A stretch of 64,000 nucleotides of DNA from positions 1 to 64,000 of the forward strand of contig JAFWGQ010000034.1 of NCBI GenBank assembly GCA_017512365.1, written 5' to 3'. This document shows positions 35,747-44,029 of this stretch, piece after piece (position 1 is the first letter of the stretch; each line of letters opens with the position of its first letter). A model generated the notes under the pieces. That model was not told the DNA's origin. It saw only the letters and a program-made list of their open reading frames with translations, and did no database searches. Position numbers and translations under genes: made by a program. This stretch comes from Mogibacterium sp. (lineage in GTDB: Bacteria; Bacillota; Clostridia; Peptostreptococcales; Anaerovoracaceae).

Positions 35747-36182
35747 CTGCTGCACCCCCTTCTGCACCTTTCTTACCGCTGTCTGCTTTTGTACTTTTCT
35801 TCTTTGTCTTCCCTGCTTTTTCTTCAGCGGGCTCTTCCTTTTCCTTTTTATCTTCCGCTTTGCCGGATCCGGCCTCAGGACCGTCCAGAAGTCTCTGGAT
35901 CGCGTTCCTGTAGTCGTTCCACTGCTTCATGTAGTCCCTGAGCTTCTCTTCGCCCTTTTCCGTGATCTTGTAATACCTTCTGTTCCTGCCCTGATACGGC
36001 TGATCGTAGGTCTGGCAGAGCTGCTCCTGCTGGAGCCTCCTCAGCACCGGGTACAGCGTCGACTCCGAAACCGTGATCGATTTCTTCATCTCCTGCGTGA
36101 TCTCATATCCGTAGGTGTCCCCCCTGTGTAATATGGCGAGGGCGCATGCGTCGAGCAGGCTGGATTCGATCTTAAATGCCAT
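35739..36182 (-). CDS. PadR-family transcriptional regulator
   Basis: Winged-helix repressor of about 147 residues. The PadR core spans 5-100 (LLDACALAILHRGDTYGYEI, then ESTLYPVLRRLQQEQL near 46). The last 45 residues are a lysine/glutamate-rich tail not typical of the family. Start 36182 has GGAGG upstream. It is first in the operon with DUF1700, DUF4097 and the HD-GYP protein, and a dyad sits between its -35 and -10 boxes, which suggests autorepression. Confidence 0.93.
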   Translation of the reverse strand: MAFKIESSLLDACALAILHRGDTYGYEITQEMKKSITVSESTLYPVLRRLQQEQLCQTYDQPYQGRNRRYYKITEKGEEKLRDYMKQWNDYRNAIQRLLDGPEAGSGKAEDKKEKEEPAEEKAGKTKKKSTKADSGKKGAEGGAADE

Positions 36183-36201
36183 ATGCGCCTCCTTTGTCAT
36201 G

Positions 36202-36251
36202 CAATATTATTTATCTGCCAATACTATATGTCATATAATATTGTTTGTCAA
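36202..36251 (-). promoter_or_regulatory. PadR operon promoter with overlapping operator
   Basis: Minus strand: -35 TTGACA (36246-36251), 17-base spacer, -10 TATAGT (36223-36228). The spacer contains the 13-bp dyad TATATGTCATATA (36225-36237), and arms CAATATTAT (36202-36210) and ATAATATTG (36235-36243) form a wider inverted repeat. Good position for autorepression by PadR. Confidence 0.8.
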
Positions 36252-36286
36252 ATACTTTTTTCAGTTTTCTGAATTTGAATTTTAAG

Positions 36287-36310
36287 AGCGGGGCCGTTAT
36301 CGACCCCGCT
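36287..36310 (-). terminator. Possible terminator of the XRE gene
   Basis: Stem AGCGGGG / CCCCGCT with a 10-base loop; on the minus strand it is followed by CTTAAAATT, a weak U tract. Confidence 0.5.
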
Positions 36311-36337
36311 TCGTTCCTCTCTGCCCCGGCAGCTTTT

Positions 36338-36934
36338 TTACTTTCTGCCCGATCTGCCGATACGGAACAGCCCGTGCCGGTTGCAGTACGCGTATATGTG
36401 CTTCACATAGCCGATCCTGAAGCGAGCTTCGGCGCTTCCCTCAGGATAGAGCTTTTCGAGCTGCACTCCGCGGTCCGACACCGCCGCTATAAACGATATG
36501 AAGTGACCCTTTGTCATCGGATGAACCATGCTCACATGGCACTCGTTCCCGTCTGTCACGGCAGTGATGACATGTTCTTCATCTGTGTCCTCAGCCCCGA
36601 GAGGCGGAAGCGTGATGCCGCAGCAGCTGATGACGGCATCTCCGGAAGTGCAGATGACATTTCCGCATACAGGGCACACGCAGAACCTGCTTTTTTCCAT
36701 GTTGAATGAACGGTTTTCGTTCCTGACATCCTCGCCTGACAGCAGCTCTATGACCGATATCCCCAGCGCCTCCGCCAGAGGCTCGAGCAGGCTTATGTCC
36801 GGAAAGCCTGCCCCGGTCTCCCATTTGCTGACGGCTTTGCCGCTGACATGTATCCTTTCCGCGAGCTCCTCCTGGGTCAGCTTCCTGCTTTCGCGGAGCC
36901 TCTTTACGACGGCTCCCGTGATGTATCTGTCCAT
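36338..36934 (-). CDS. XRE-family regulator with C-terminal cysteine domain
   Basis: About 198 residues. N-terminal helix-turn-helix (about 5-60; RLRESRKLTQEELAERIHVSGKAVSKWETG), then a C-terminal part starting with CPVCGNVICTSGDAVISCCG near 88, a zinc-ribbon-like cysteine set, and a beta-rich domain. Start 36934 is chosen because AGGAGGAAAAAGCA lies directly upstream. The ligand or metal sensed is not known. Confidence 0.88.
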   Translation of the reverse strand: MDRYITGAVVKRLRESRKLTQEELAERIHVSGKAVSKWETGAGFPDISLLEPLAEALGISVIELLSGEDVRNENRSFNMEKSRFCVCPVCGNVICTSGDAVISCCGITLPPLGAEDTDEEHVITAVTDGNECHVSMVHPMTKGHFISFIAAVSDRGVQLEKLYPEGSAEARFRIGYVKHIYAYCNRHGLFRIGRSGRK

Positions 36935-37003
36935 TGCTTTTTCCTCCTTACGACGCAAGGCTATCACAGGACTGCCGCGCGCACTACCCACGCATCGTGG
37001 AGT

Positions 37004-37984
37004 TCACAGCCTGAACCTCTTCATGTCCACATTCCCGTTGTCTTTGAACTCAACGCCCTCCGCTTCGAGCATCTCCCTCTGTTCCGGCCAGCCGGGTACC
37101 GTCCGCCCCGCGCTGTTCACGACTCTGTGGCAGGGATGATCGCCGAAACGGTCGGCCATGCTCATTATCTTTCCGACGAGCCTCGCGTTCTTCGGGCGCC
37201 CGACAGCCTCTGCTATCTGTCCGTATGACATCACTCTGCCCGGAGGTATGCTGTCCGCGACTGCATATACCTCGCGCATGAGGCTCTCGTTCATCACCCC
37301 CGCATTTCCGGAGGTCAGGCGGAAGCTCTCCTCCACAAGGTCCATCACGTCACCGTCATCAAGGCTGTCGTCGAGCGTGACGGATATCCACTTGCTGTGG
37401 TTCATGTGATAGGCAGGGTATATCCCCCTGATCCTGTGAAGAGCCGCAGTCCTGCTCTCATCCGCCTTCAGGTTCAGCACGTCGACGAGGTCTTCATCCC
37501 CGTCTTTGTCCAGCAGCTTCCTTTCGATGTTCATTATGAGACCGAACCATTTATCGCTGCCGCCGTGTCTGAAGACTCCGGCAGGCCCGTACCTGCCTCC
37601 GTCCCACGGAAAGTCCGGCTCCACCCCGTAGCGGCCGAGTATGGCTTCGGCTATGCGGTTGCTCTGGTCCGCTGCAAAGGCGACGTCGCTGCAGCAGCTG
37701 TCAGCGATGTCCTGCAGCAGTTCCGCATACGCCTCCCTCACGGCGCCCACGAAAGCGCCCGTATGGTTCGGCATGCGAAGAGGAAGATACTCATCGCCCG
37801 TCATATTGTCGATCACCCTGCCGCGGACAGTTCCGTTCTCATGTACCCTTATCTCCGCTGTAAAGTCGCCGTCCATGAAGACGCGCGACAAAAACCGGCA
37901 GGCGTCTTTGTCTTCAAATCCGTAATCTGCCAGTTTTCGGGTTTCGAATCTTTTTCTGCTGAATATCTTCTGTTCTATTGTCAT
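37004..37984 (-). CDS. Fusion of MmcQ/YjbR-like domain and MGMT-type alkyltransferase
   Basis: 326 residues. Residues 1-220 look like a MmcQ/YjbR protein (for example SDKWFGLIMNIERKLL near 147, AYHMNHSKWISVTL near 195). Residues 235-326 form an O6-alkylguanine-DNA alkyltransferase-type domain: PPGRVMSYGQIAEAVGRPKNAR near 251 and the active-site PCHRVV near 284. With the cysteine kept, it could repair or flag alkylated DNA. The joined arrangement is unusual. No Shine-Dalgarno is evident before the ATG. Confidence 0.82.
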   Translation of the reverse strand: MTIEQKIFSRKRFETRKLADYGFEDKDACRFLSRVFMDGDFTAEIRVHENGTVRGRVIDNMTGDEYLPLRMPNHTGAFVGAVREAYAELLQDIADSCCSDVAFAADQSNRIAEAILGRYGVEPDFPWDGGRYGPAGVFRHGGSDKWFGLIMNIERKLLDKDGDEDLVDVLNLKADESRTAALHRIRGIYPAYHMNHSKWISVTLDDSLDDGDVMDLVEESFRLTSGNAGVMNESLMREVYAVADSIPPGRVMSYGQIAEAVGRPKNARLVGKIMSMADRFGDHPCHRVVNSAGRTVPGWPEQREMLEAEGVEFKDNGNVDMKRFRL

Positions 37985-38052
37985 AGGTCTTAATTTATCA
38001 GGAACGGCGGGCCGGCTTCATCCGCATTCGCGCCATAGAGCCGGGGCGCAGG

Positions 38053-39039
38053 TCAGGCGCGGCTGACCGCCTTCATGATTTCATGGAAAGCTGCATACAG
38101 GACTCCTGCTACAGGCCATACGATCCAGGTGAACTGCCAGTTCATTGTTATGAAGCTCCAGCCGAGGTATACGGCCGTTGCGACCGCCCAGTATATGCCG
38201 TCGTATCTGGACGCCTTTTTGTCGAGCCTCGTGTATTCACCCTCTTCGAGCAGCTTGTCGTAGCCGCCCTTTCTTATGCATGTCAGGACGATCATCCTGA
38301 CCCCGGCGGCCACCATTCCGAGCAGCACGCAGACTCCGACAACAGGCAGCACATCGCTGTTATTGCTGTAATGCGTAAGCTGCAGGAACAGCAGCGGTAT
38401 GGCCGACACCACGCAGAGCATGATGCCGATGATCAGGAGTCTTCCGTGAGTCTCCGAATACGCGCTGCGGCGTTCTTTCGCCATCCCGCTGACTCCGTAT
38501 TCCGTGTCTATGTTTATCTTTTCGAGATAGTCGTATTTATCCCCGCGTATCGCTGTCATCATGAACATCGCCACCGCGCAGGCCACCATCATGATAAGCA
38601 CGATCGCTCCGGCGATTCCTGCCGTCTCTTCGCCGAGGGATATCTTTCCCGCCTCGGAGAGCCCCGCCAGAAGAATGACCACGATCGGAGACAGGATGCA
38701 GAGCATGACTCCCGTGGATACCATGACGGCGGACTTCTCATTATGCTCGAGGAATGCGCTTGCCTCTTCCATCGATACCGTCCTTACCGTTTCTTCGAGC
38801 CCGTTGTCCACCGGCGCCACATCAGGGGCAGCCGGCGTTTCCATATCGTCTCTGAGAAGGTAGTCGGTGCTGACGCCGAACACCTCCGACATCTGGATTA
38901 TCTTCTTCATGTCAGGGACCGCCTGCGCGCCCTCCCATTTGGATACCGACTGCCGGGATACCCCGAGCCTGTCAGCGAGTTCTTCCTGCGACCAGCCGTT
39001 TTTCTTTCTGTTTTCGATTATCTTGTCTGCAAGTATCAT
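38053..39039 (-). CDS. XRE-family regulator with membrane domain
   Basis: About 328 residues. N-terminal helix-turn-helix (about 5-60; KKNGWSQEELADRLGVSRQSVSKWEGAQ), then a linker, then about six hydrophobic helices in two groups (about 105-160 and 200-320) with a short cytoplasmic loop. Start 39039 has GGAGGAAAAACG upstream; longer readings add unrelated residues. Membrane-anchored XRE proteins of this type are common in Clostridia and probably respond to envelope signals. Targets are unknown. Confidence 0.88.
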   Translation of the reverse strand: MILADKIIENRKKNGWSQEELADRLGVSRQSVSKWEGAQAVPDMKKIIQMSEVFGVSTDYLLRDDMETPAAPDVAPVDNGLEETVRTVSMEEASAFLEHNEKSAVMVSTGVMLCILSPIVVILLAGLSEAGKISLGEETAGIAGAIVLIMMVACAVAMFMMTAIRGDKYDYLEKINIDTEYGVSGMAKERRSAYSETHGRLLIIGIMLCVVSAIPLLFLQLTHYSNNSDVLPVVGVCVLLGMVAAGVRMIVLTCIRKGGYDKLLEEGEYTRLDKKASRYDGIYWAVATAVYLGWSFITMNWQFTWIVWPVAGVLYAAFHEIMKAVSRA

Positions 39040-39116
39040 CGTTTTTCCTCCTCCGCTTCCATAGCGCCGCATCGCGCCGTTTCGCTTTTGCTTTCTGCCA
39101 CAAAAGTACACTTTCA

Positions 39117-39167
39117 GGCGGTTGCGCTCTACCAAGCGGACTTTTCAATCTGTCAACCGGCGGTTGC
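39117..39167. promoter_or_regulatory. Direct GGCGGTTGC repeats and TTGACA upstream of the XRE gene
   Basis: GGCGGTTGC occurs at 39117-39125 and 39159-39167, the second inside a CAACCGGCGGTTG dyad (39154-39166). On the minus strand TTGACA (39151-39156) could be a -35; the matching -10 is weak. Candidate autoregulatory site. Confidence 0.4.
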
Positions 39168-39257
39168 TTTTCGCATAATTACAGGCCCCTGTCGCATCCG
39201 AGGCCTGCAATATCCTGTTTGCTGCTTATTGTCTGTTGTATGCTATTTATTCTTTTG

Positions 39258-40070
39258 CTATTTCTGTTCCGCACTGTACTCCGTGACATCGAGTATCGTC
39301 TCTCCGTCGATCTGCACAGCGCACGGTCTCGAGAATTTCACATAGACCCTGTTGCCTTCGATTATTTTGACCATGTCGGTCAGCTCGACATGCGTGCCCT
39401 TGAATATGCGCGGGAACCTTGCAAGCGACTTCATTTTTGACGGGCAGCTGTATACGACCACGGTCAGCTTCCCCGAGAAGCGGTCCTGTCCCGGAGCAAG
39501 CATCATGCCTCCGCCGCAGTATCTGCCCTTCATGGAAGGCGCCAGCCATACGTTGTCGTATGTATATTCCCTGCCGTCAACCTCGATCCAGGCGGTGCAC
39601 GGCTTGAAAGCGTACAGCAGGCCCTTGATCGCGATCGCTGTATAGTTGATCTTTTTGTTCGGCTTTCCGGCCTTTATCCGGTCGGCCTCCTCGCAGCAGT
39701 ACCCGTCGATACCGAAGCTCATGTTGTTGATGAACCTGTATTCCTTCCCGTTCACCCTCGCGACCGGAAGATTCTTCAGATACCTGTTGAGAAGGACCTC
39801 GTGCCCGGGAGTGTCGCCTATGTCGTAGAGGAAATCGTTGCCCGTCCCGTTCCCGTACAGGTATACGTTGTTTTTGAGAGAGTCCGTGTCGACATGGTTG
39901 ATCAGGTAGTTGATCGTTCCGTCGCCGCCGACGAGAACGACCTCATCCTCATCTTTGAGACCCTGGAAGAATTCAGCGTAATCGAGTTTTGACGCATCGA
40001 TAAGCTCGGCCCCTATGTTGTATTTCAGGATGCCGTTGTTTGCCAGAGGATTATACAGATAGTATTTCAT
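39258..40070 (-). CDS. Diacylglycerol kinase family lipid kinase
   Basis: DAGK_cat protein of 270 residues. GGDGTINYLIN near 48 and GNGTGNDFLYD near 73 are the nucleotide-binding motifs; MSFGIDGYCCEEAD near 117 and GGGMMLAPGQDRFSGKL near 186 complete the fold. In Bacillota such enzymes phosphorylate diacylglycerol or related lipids in lipid recycling. Upstream of it on the same strand lies the lysoplasmalogenase-like gene, another lipid enzyme. Confidence 0.92.
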   Translation of the reverse strand: MKYYLYNPLANNGILKYNIGAELIDASKLDYAEFFQGLKDEDEVVLVGGDGTINYLINHVDTDSLKNNVYLYGNGTGNDFLYDIGDTPGHEVLLNRYLKNLPVARVNGKEYRFINNMSFGIDGYCCEEADRIKAGKPNKKINYTAIAIKGLLYAFKPCTAWIEVDGREYTYDNVWLAPSMKGRYCGGGMMLAPGQDRFSGKLTVVVYSCPSKMKSLARFPRIFKGTHVELTDMVKIIEGNRVYVKFSRPCAVQIDGETILDVTEYSAEQK

Positions 40071-40096
40071 CGTCTCCCTCCTTGATCAGTGCAGTA

Positions 40097-40747
40097 TCAG
40101 TGCAATACCAGTCCCAGTACTATAAGGAACTCGCCGAGCGAGTACGTGAGCATGACAAGAAAATGCGTCTTCAGCCTGCTGTCCTTATTGAAGCGGACGA
40201 AGAAGAGCGCTGTATCCGAGATGTAGAAGAGCAGCGCACCGATGGCCGTGATGGCGGCCGCGCTGCCCGTCGAGCTCATCGAGCGGAACCATGCGAAGCA
40301 GTTCATTCCCCCGTTGATCAGAAGATACAGGAGCATCGGCCAGAACAGCGCCTTCGGCAGATGCGGCTGCAGTTTTTTGAATATGACCGCGGTAGATACC
40401 ACGAACACCAGCGGAAGAACGATCAGGGCAAGCCTGTTCACCTTATCGATGTCGGTCATCCCCGCGTAAGTGATCATGAAGAAGAAGTGGCTTATCATGA
40501 ACGATATGCCGCCTGCGGTGAACCATTTGACGCCGTCAGGGATCAGAAGCACGTCGCCCAGCCACGAAAAAAGCAGCGCGAGCACGACAGTGAGAAGCAC
40601 AGGCTCCGCGCTGAAGCAGTAGAATGCGAGCAGAGTCAGCAGGATGAAGGGCTTCGTCTTCGCGCGAAGGGCCTTGTCCTTTTTGAGCGATGCATAGAGG
40701 TGCACGCCCGTCACTATGAAAAACAATGCAAGTGCTGCCTTATCCAT
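40097..40747 (-). CDS. Lysoplasmalogenase, YhhN family
   Basis: Membrane hydrolase of 216 residues with eight hydrophobic helices. Conserved acidic residues are found in FSWLGDVLLIP near 68 and YISDTALFFVRF near 172. YhhN family enzymes cleave the vinyl-ether bond of lysoplasmalogens; plasmalogens are typical of anaerobic bacteria such as Clostridia. It precedes the lipid kinase gene by 26 bases. Confidence 0.9.
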   Translation of the reverse strand: MDKAALALFFIVTGVHLYASLKKDKALRAKTKPFILLTLLAFYCFSAEPVLLTVVLALLFSWLGDVLLIPDGVKWFTAGGISFMISHFFFMITYAGMTDIDKVNRLALIVLPLVFVVSTAVIFKKLQPHLPKALFWPMLLYLLINGGMNCFAWFRSMSSTGSAAAITAIGALLFYISDTALFFVRFNKDSRLKTHFLVMLTYSLGEFLIVLGLVLH

Positions 40748-40780
40748 GTGTATATTCTACCCCAAAAGGTATTCTGTGCT

Positions 40781-41467
40781 CTACCTCATCCTGAGGCTTT
40801 TCAGATATTCTTTCTGCTCATCCGTTATACGGCGGCTTTCGACGGACTTCTGTATCGCCTTGTTGTGCGTCCATTTGTCAAGGCGCTTTTTCTCGATGAA
40901 AGGAAGAACCGCCTCATGCTGCTTCGCGAGAGCCGTGGCGAAATACCAGGCCCTCATCATGTTCACGTAGTACTCGTCAGAACTTATGGACGCGACCATT
41001 TCAGGGCATGACGGGTCAAAGTCCTCATCGAGGAAGTGCTCCATCAGCATCCCGACGGCAAAGCGGACGGTGTACGTCTCTGAAGATCTCAGCCATTCCT
41101 TTATCTGCTCAAGGAGCTCCGGCCGGTGCTTCCTGAAGACCTTCGGCGACAGCTGGTCGCACGTTGCCCAGTTGTCTATGTGCGGCAGGAAAGCGCAGAC
41201 TCCCTCCATGCACGCGCCGTAGTCCTTCATCGCGGACAGCATGAAGGCGTGCAGCTGGTCTTCATCGAAATACGCGTGAGGCATGTCCCCGAGGAAGTCC
41301 CCGACATCGTCCCTTTTCATGTACTGTTTTGCCATCACCCTGAGCTGAGGGGTCCTGACGCCGATGACCCGTTCCGGATCGACCGTAGGCATCAGCTTTA
41401 TCTGGAATTCCCGGTACCCCGGATCCTGCATGGCAAAGAGTTCTTTTCTTATCTCATGGCCTGTCAT
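40781..41467 (-). CDS. AlkD-type DNA alkylation repair protein
   Basis: HEAT-repeat DNA glycosylase-like protein of about 228 residues. Conserved features: PGYREFQIKLMPTV near 15, RVIGVRTPQLRVMAKQY near 33, CDQLSPKVFRKHR near 118 and SDEYYVNMMRAWYFATALAKQH near 168 with the family tryptophan. ATG 41467 has a short GGA upstream; a GTG start 17 codons earlier (41518) has no ribosome site. Acts on alkylated bases such as 3-methyladenine. It lies near the MGMT-type fusion gene. Confidence 0.9.
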   Translation of the reverse strand: MTGHEIRKELFAMQDPGYREFQIKLMPTVDPERVIGVRTPQLRVMAKQYMKRDDVGDFLGDMPHAYFDEDQLHAFMLSAMKDYGACMEGVCAFLPHIDNWATCDQLSPKVFRKHRPELLEQIKEWLRSSETYTVRFAVGMLMEHFLDEDFDPSCPEMVASISSDEYYVNMMRAWYFATALAKQHEAVLPFIEKKRLDKWTHNKAIQKSVESRRITDEQKEYLKSLRMR

Positions 41468-41600
41468 TTTTCCTGTCCCCGTCTTTTTCTTCAGCACTGT
41501 CACTTCTTCAGCGCTCACTGCGCGTCGTCAAAGTGTTTTCAATGTAATAATATCATATCGCCGCCTTCCCGCCTTACTCCGGCCTCACTTCAAACCCGGG

Positions 41601-41640
41601 AATCCGAGCGGCTTCACCAGATGGAGCACGCTGTCAGTTG
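41601..41640 (-). pseudogene. trmL fragment
   Basis: A 40-base stretch matches 58554-58593 inside the intact trmL gene with one mismatch; the first 35 bases are identical. In the minus frame it reads AATDSVLHLVKPLGF as in TrmL and then runs into a stop. No other part of trmL is nearby. It is a relic or a short duplication. Confidence 0.7.
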
Positions 41641-41689
41641 CGGCCGATGTCCGGCGCCCGGCTCAGAGCGCCAGGCTCAGAGTCTGATC

Positions 41690-42901
41690 TCAGTTTGCTA
41701 CACGCTGATGCACTGTCGGCCCGCCCTTCTCCATGGCCGCGAAGGTATAGCCTTCCTCCTTCGCCCATTCGATTATCTGCGGAAGAGCCTCCGCAGTAGT
41801 GCCCTTTGCGCCGCTGTCGTGCATGAGCACTATATTGTACCGGTTTTTTTTGCATCCTCTTTTGACTGAAGAAACGATCTGTTCGGCGCTTATGCCGTTT
41901 CCCGACGCGTCGCCCGAGTCCACATTCCAGTCTGTGTAATAATAGCCTTCCTTCTGGACTTCGGCCACCAGCTTTGACATGATCCCTTCGCAGATGTCTT
42001 TGCTTACAGTATTTGAGCTGCCACCCGGGAACCGGATCATGAACGGTTCGTAGTTCAGGTCGCTCCGGATATTATCCTCAAGCGACCTGATATTATCCAT
42101 GAAGACCGGAACCGACTCATATATCTCGCCGTACTCGTGCGAATATCCGTGGATCCCTATCGTATGCCCCTGCGCGAGCATCTCTTTCAGCAGATCTATG
42201 TTCTCTTCGCTCCGGTAGTAGCCGATAATAAAGAAAGTCGCAGGCACATCGTATTCCTTCAGTATTCTCAATATCTCCGGCGTTACAGCCTCGCTTGGGC
42301 CGTCATCGAAGGTCAGATAGATGACCTTTTCGGGCTTTACCTCAGGCTCTCCCTCTACAATGACCGTCCGCACTTTTGTCGCTTCGTTTCCGTGTGAATC
42401 CGATACTCTGTATGAGATCGAATATGTCCCGGGATCGTAGGTATCCACGATCCCTTTTGTCTCAACAGACGCCGTCACATCGCCGTCTGAATCGTCCTGC
42501 GCGCTGTACCCCGGGTCTTCAAAGCTGCTGTTCGTCAGGACCTTTATCGTATCTCCCCCGTTAAGTGTTATGACCGGAGGCTCCTTGTCCGTAACTATCA
42601 CGGTCCGTGTCGCGTTTGCCGTCTTTTTCAGAAAGCAGACAGAATAATCGACCGAATATTCTCCCGGCTTCTTTTCATCCAGGTCCGCAGTGACTTCAAC
42701 ACGGTCTGTGATATCCACGAACCGGAATTTCGCTGAATATCCCGGCTCATGATAGCCCTCCTTCACTGAGGTTTCTATCGTTTCTTCACCCCTGAGAGTG
42801 ATGACCGGTTCAGTTATATACCAGATCGCCCCAAGCGACAGAGCGATCAGGATCAAAAAAACAAACACGATAAGCGCGGCTAAGGCAAATCGTCTTTTCA
42901 T
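41690..42901 (-). CDS. Polysaccharide deacetylase with two Ig-like domains
   Basis: Secreted or membrane-anchored protein of 403 residues. One N-terminal helix (about 5-28), two DUF5011 Ig-like repeats (about 33-110 and 111-185; both contain GYSA and end in RTVIV), then a NodB deacetylase domain (about 195-390). Metal site: TFDDGPS near 198 and HGYSHEYGE near 249; RFPGGSSN near 295 and LMHDSG near 362 complete the catalytic set. Probably de-N-acetylates peptidoglycan or another glycan. Confidence 0.93.
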   Translation of the reverse strand: MKRRFALAALIVFVFLILIALSLGAIWYITEPVITLRGEETIETSVKEGYHEPGYSAKFRFVDITDRVEVTADLDEKKPGEYSVDYSVCFLKKTANATRTVIVTDKEPPVITLNGGDTIKVLTNSSFEDPGYSAQDDSDGDVTASVETKGIVDTYDPGTYSISYRVSDSHGNEATKVRTVIVEGEPEVKPEKVIYLTFDDGPSEAVTPEILRILKEYDVPATFFIIGYYRSEENIDLLKEMLAQGHTIGIHGYSHEYGEIYESVPVFMDNIRSLEDNIRSDLNYEPFMIRFPGGSSNTVSKDICEGIMSKLVAEVQKEGYYYTDWNVDSGDASGNGISAEQIVSSVKRGCKKNRYNIVLMHDSGAKGTTAEALPQIIEWAKEEGYTFAAMEKGGPTVHQRVAN

Positions 42902-42922
42902 TCCTGTATTTCCTCTTTCCTT

Positions 42923-43801
42923 TTACAGATCGAACATGCTCATCTGCGTGTATCTTTCCGGCAGTTCGTTCATATACCTGAAGCAGTCGTCCGGCTCTGA
43001 CATCATGCCGCTCTCTTCGCATATCCTGCGAAATATCTTTTTCAGTTCTTTTACATTCGGGCTCGGCAGCTCATACGCGTTGCCGTAAGTCCTTATGTAC
43101 CGTTCCTTCATGCCGGGGAAGTGTCTGTCGAGCGCGGCGTAGTAGTATTCGCGGTCGCCCTCGCGCAGGGTAAGCCCCATTCCGAAATCCATAACGCCCT
43201 TCACGCCCGTCCTGACGCATGCATCGAGTATGGCCGTGATGTTCTCTTCGGTATCATTGATGAACGGCAGGACCGGGGTCATCCAGACGATCGTCGGTAT
43301 GCCTCTTTCCCGCATCATCTCCAGCACCTCGATCCTGCGCTTCGTATTGCACACGTTCGGCTCCAGTATGCTGCATAGCTCATCGTCCCAGGTCGTCAGC
43401 GTCATCTGCACGACGCACTTCGCGGAGCGGTTTATCTCGTCCAGAAGGTCCATGTCCTGAAGGATGCGGTCGGATTTCGTCTGTATGCTTACGCCGAATC
43501 CGTACCTGTTTATTATTTCGAGACATCTCCTCGTGAGGCGGAGCTGCTCCTCGCAGTGCATGTACGGGTCGGACATCGAGCCCGTGCCGATCATGCATTT
43601 CTTTCTTTTTGATCTCAGCGCCTTTTCGAGGAGCTCGGGCGCGTTCTGTTTGACCTCGATGTCTTCAAAAGGATGCGTGAACTGATAGCAGCGGCTCCTG
43701 CTGTCGCAGTAAATACAGCCGTGAGTGCACCCCCGGTAGATGTTCATCCCGCAGCGTCCGCCGTTTGTTGTGAGTATTCCCTTTGCGTCAACAAAATGCA
43801 T
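42923..43801 (-). CDS. SPL-family radical SAM protein
   Basis: About 292 residues. The 4Fe-4S motif CTHGCIYCDSR (CxxxCxxC) lies near residue 23, followed by a TIM-barrel-type domain; IGTGSMSDPYMHCEEQL near 68 is typical of the spore photoproduct lyase-like group. Start 43801 is chosen because the extra 34 residues upstream match nothing and AGGAAAAAC precedes this ATG. Many proteins of this family have no proven reaction; photoproduct repair cannot be assumed. Confidence 0.88.
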   Translation of the reverse strand: MHFVDAKGILTTNGGRCGMNIYRGCTHGCIYCDSRSRCYQFTHPFEDIEVKQNAPELLEKALRSKRKKCMIGTGSMSDPYMHCEEQLRLTRRCLEIINRYGFGVSIQTKSDRILQDMDLLDEINRSAKCVVQMTLTTWDDELCSILEPNVCNTKRRIEVLEMMRERGIPTIVWMTPVLPFINDTEENITAILDACVRTGVKGVMDFGMGLTLREGDREYYYAALDRHFPGMKERYIRTYGNAYELPSPNVKELKKIFRRICEESGMMSEPDDCFRYMNELPERYTQMSMFDL

Positions 43802-43947
43802 GTTTTTCCTGACGTCCTCTCTGCGCCGGTCCGGCCTGCCGCGTATTGCCGTAAGCCGGCAGGACCTGTTTCTAATGCTATGATAGCACATCAACGCAGC
43901 CATTGGGGGGCGCCCCCTCGAAATGGTTCCGATCGTCCTCTTTGCTG

Positions 43948-43994
43948 AGAAAGAAAAGCTGATCCTGACGGAGGCTTTGCTCCATCAGGATCCA
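43948..43994 (-). terminator. Strong terminator of the LVIVD operon
   Basis: Minus strand: stem GATCCTGATGGAG / CTCCGTCAGGATC with one T:G pair and a 6-base loop, followed by AGCTTTTCTTTCT. It lies 36 bases past the LVIVD gene stop, closing the operon that starts near 48542. Confidence 0.88.
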
Positions 43995-44029
43995 TGTATC
44001 ACTGATCAGAGAGGGATAACTCTGTTCGA

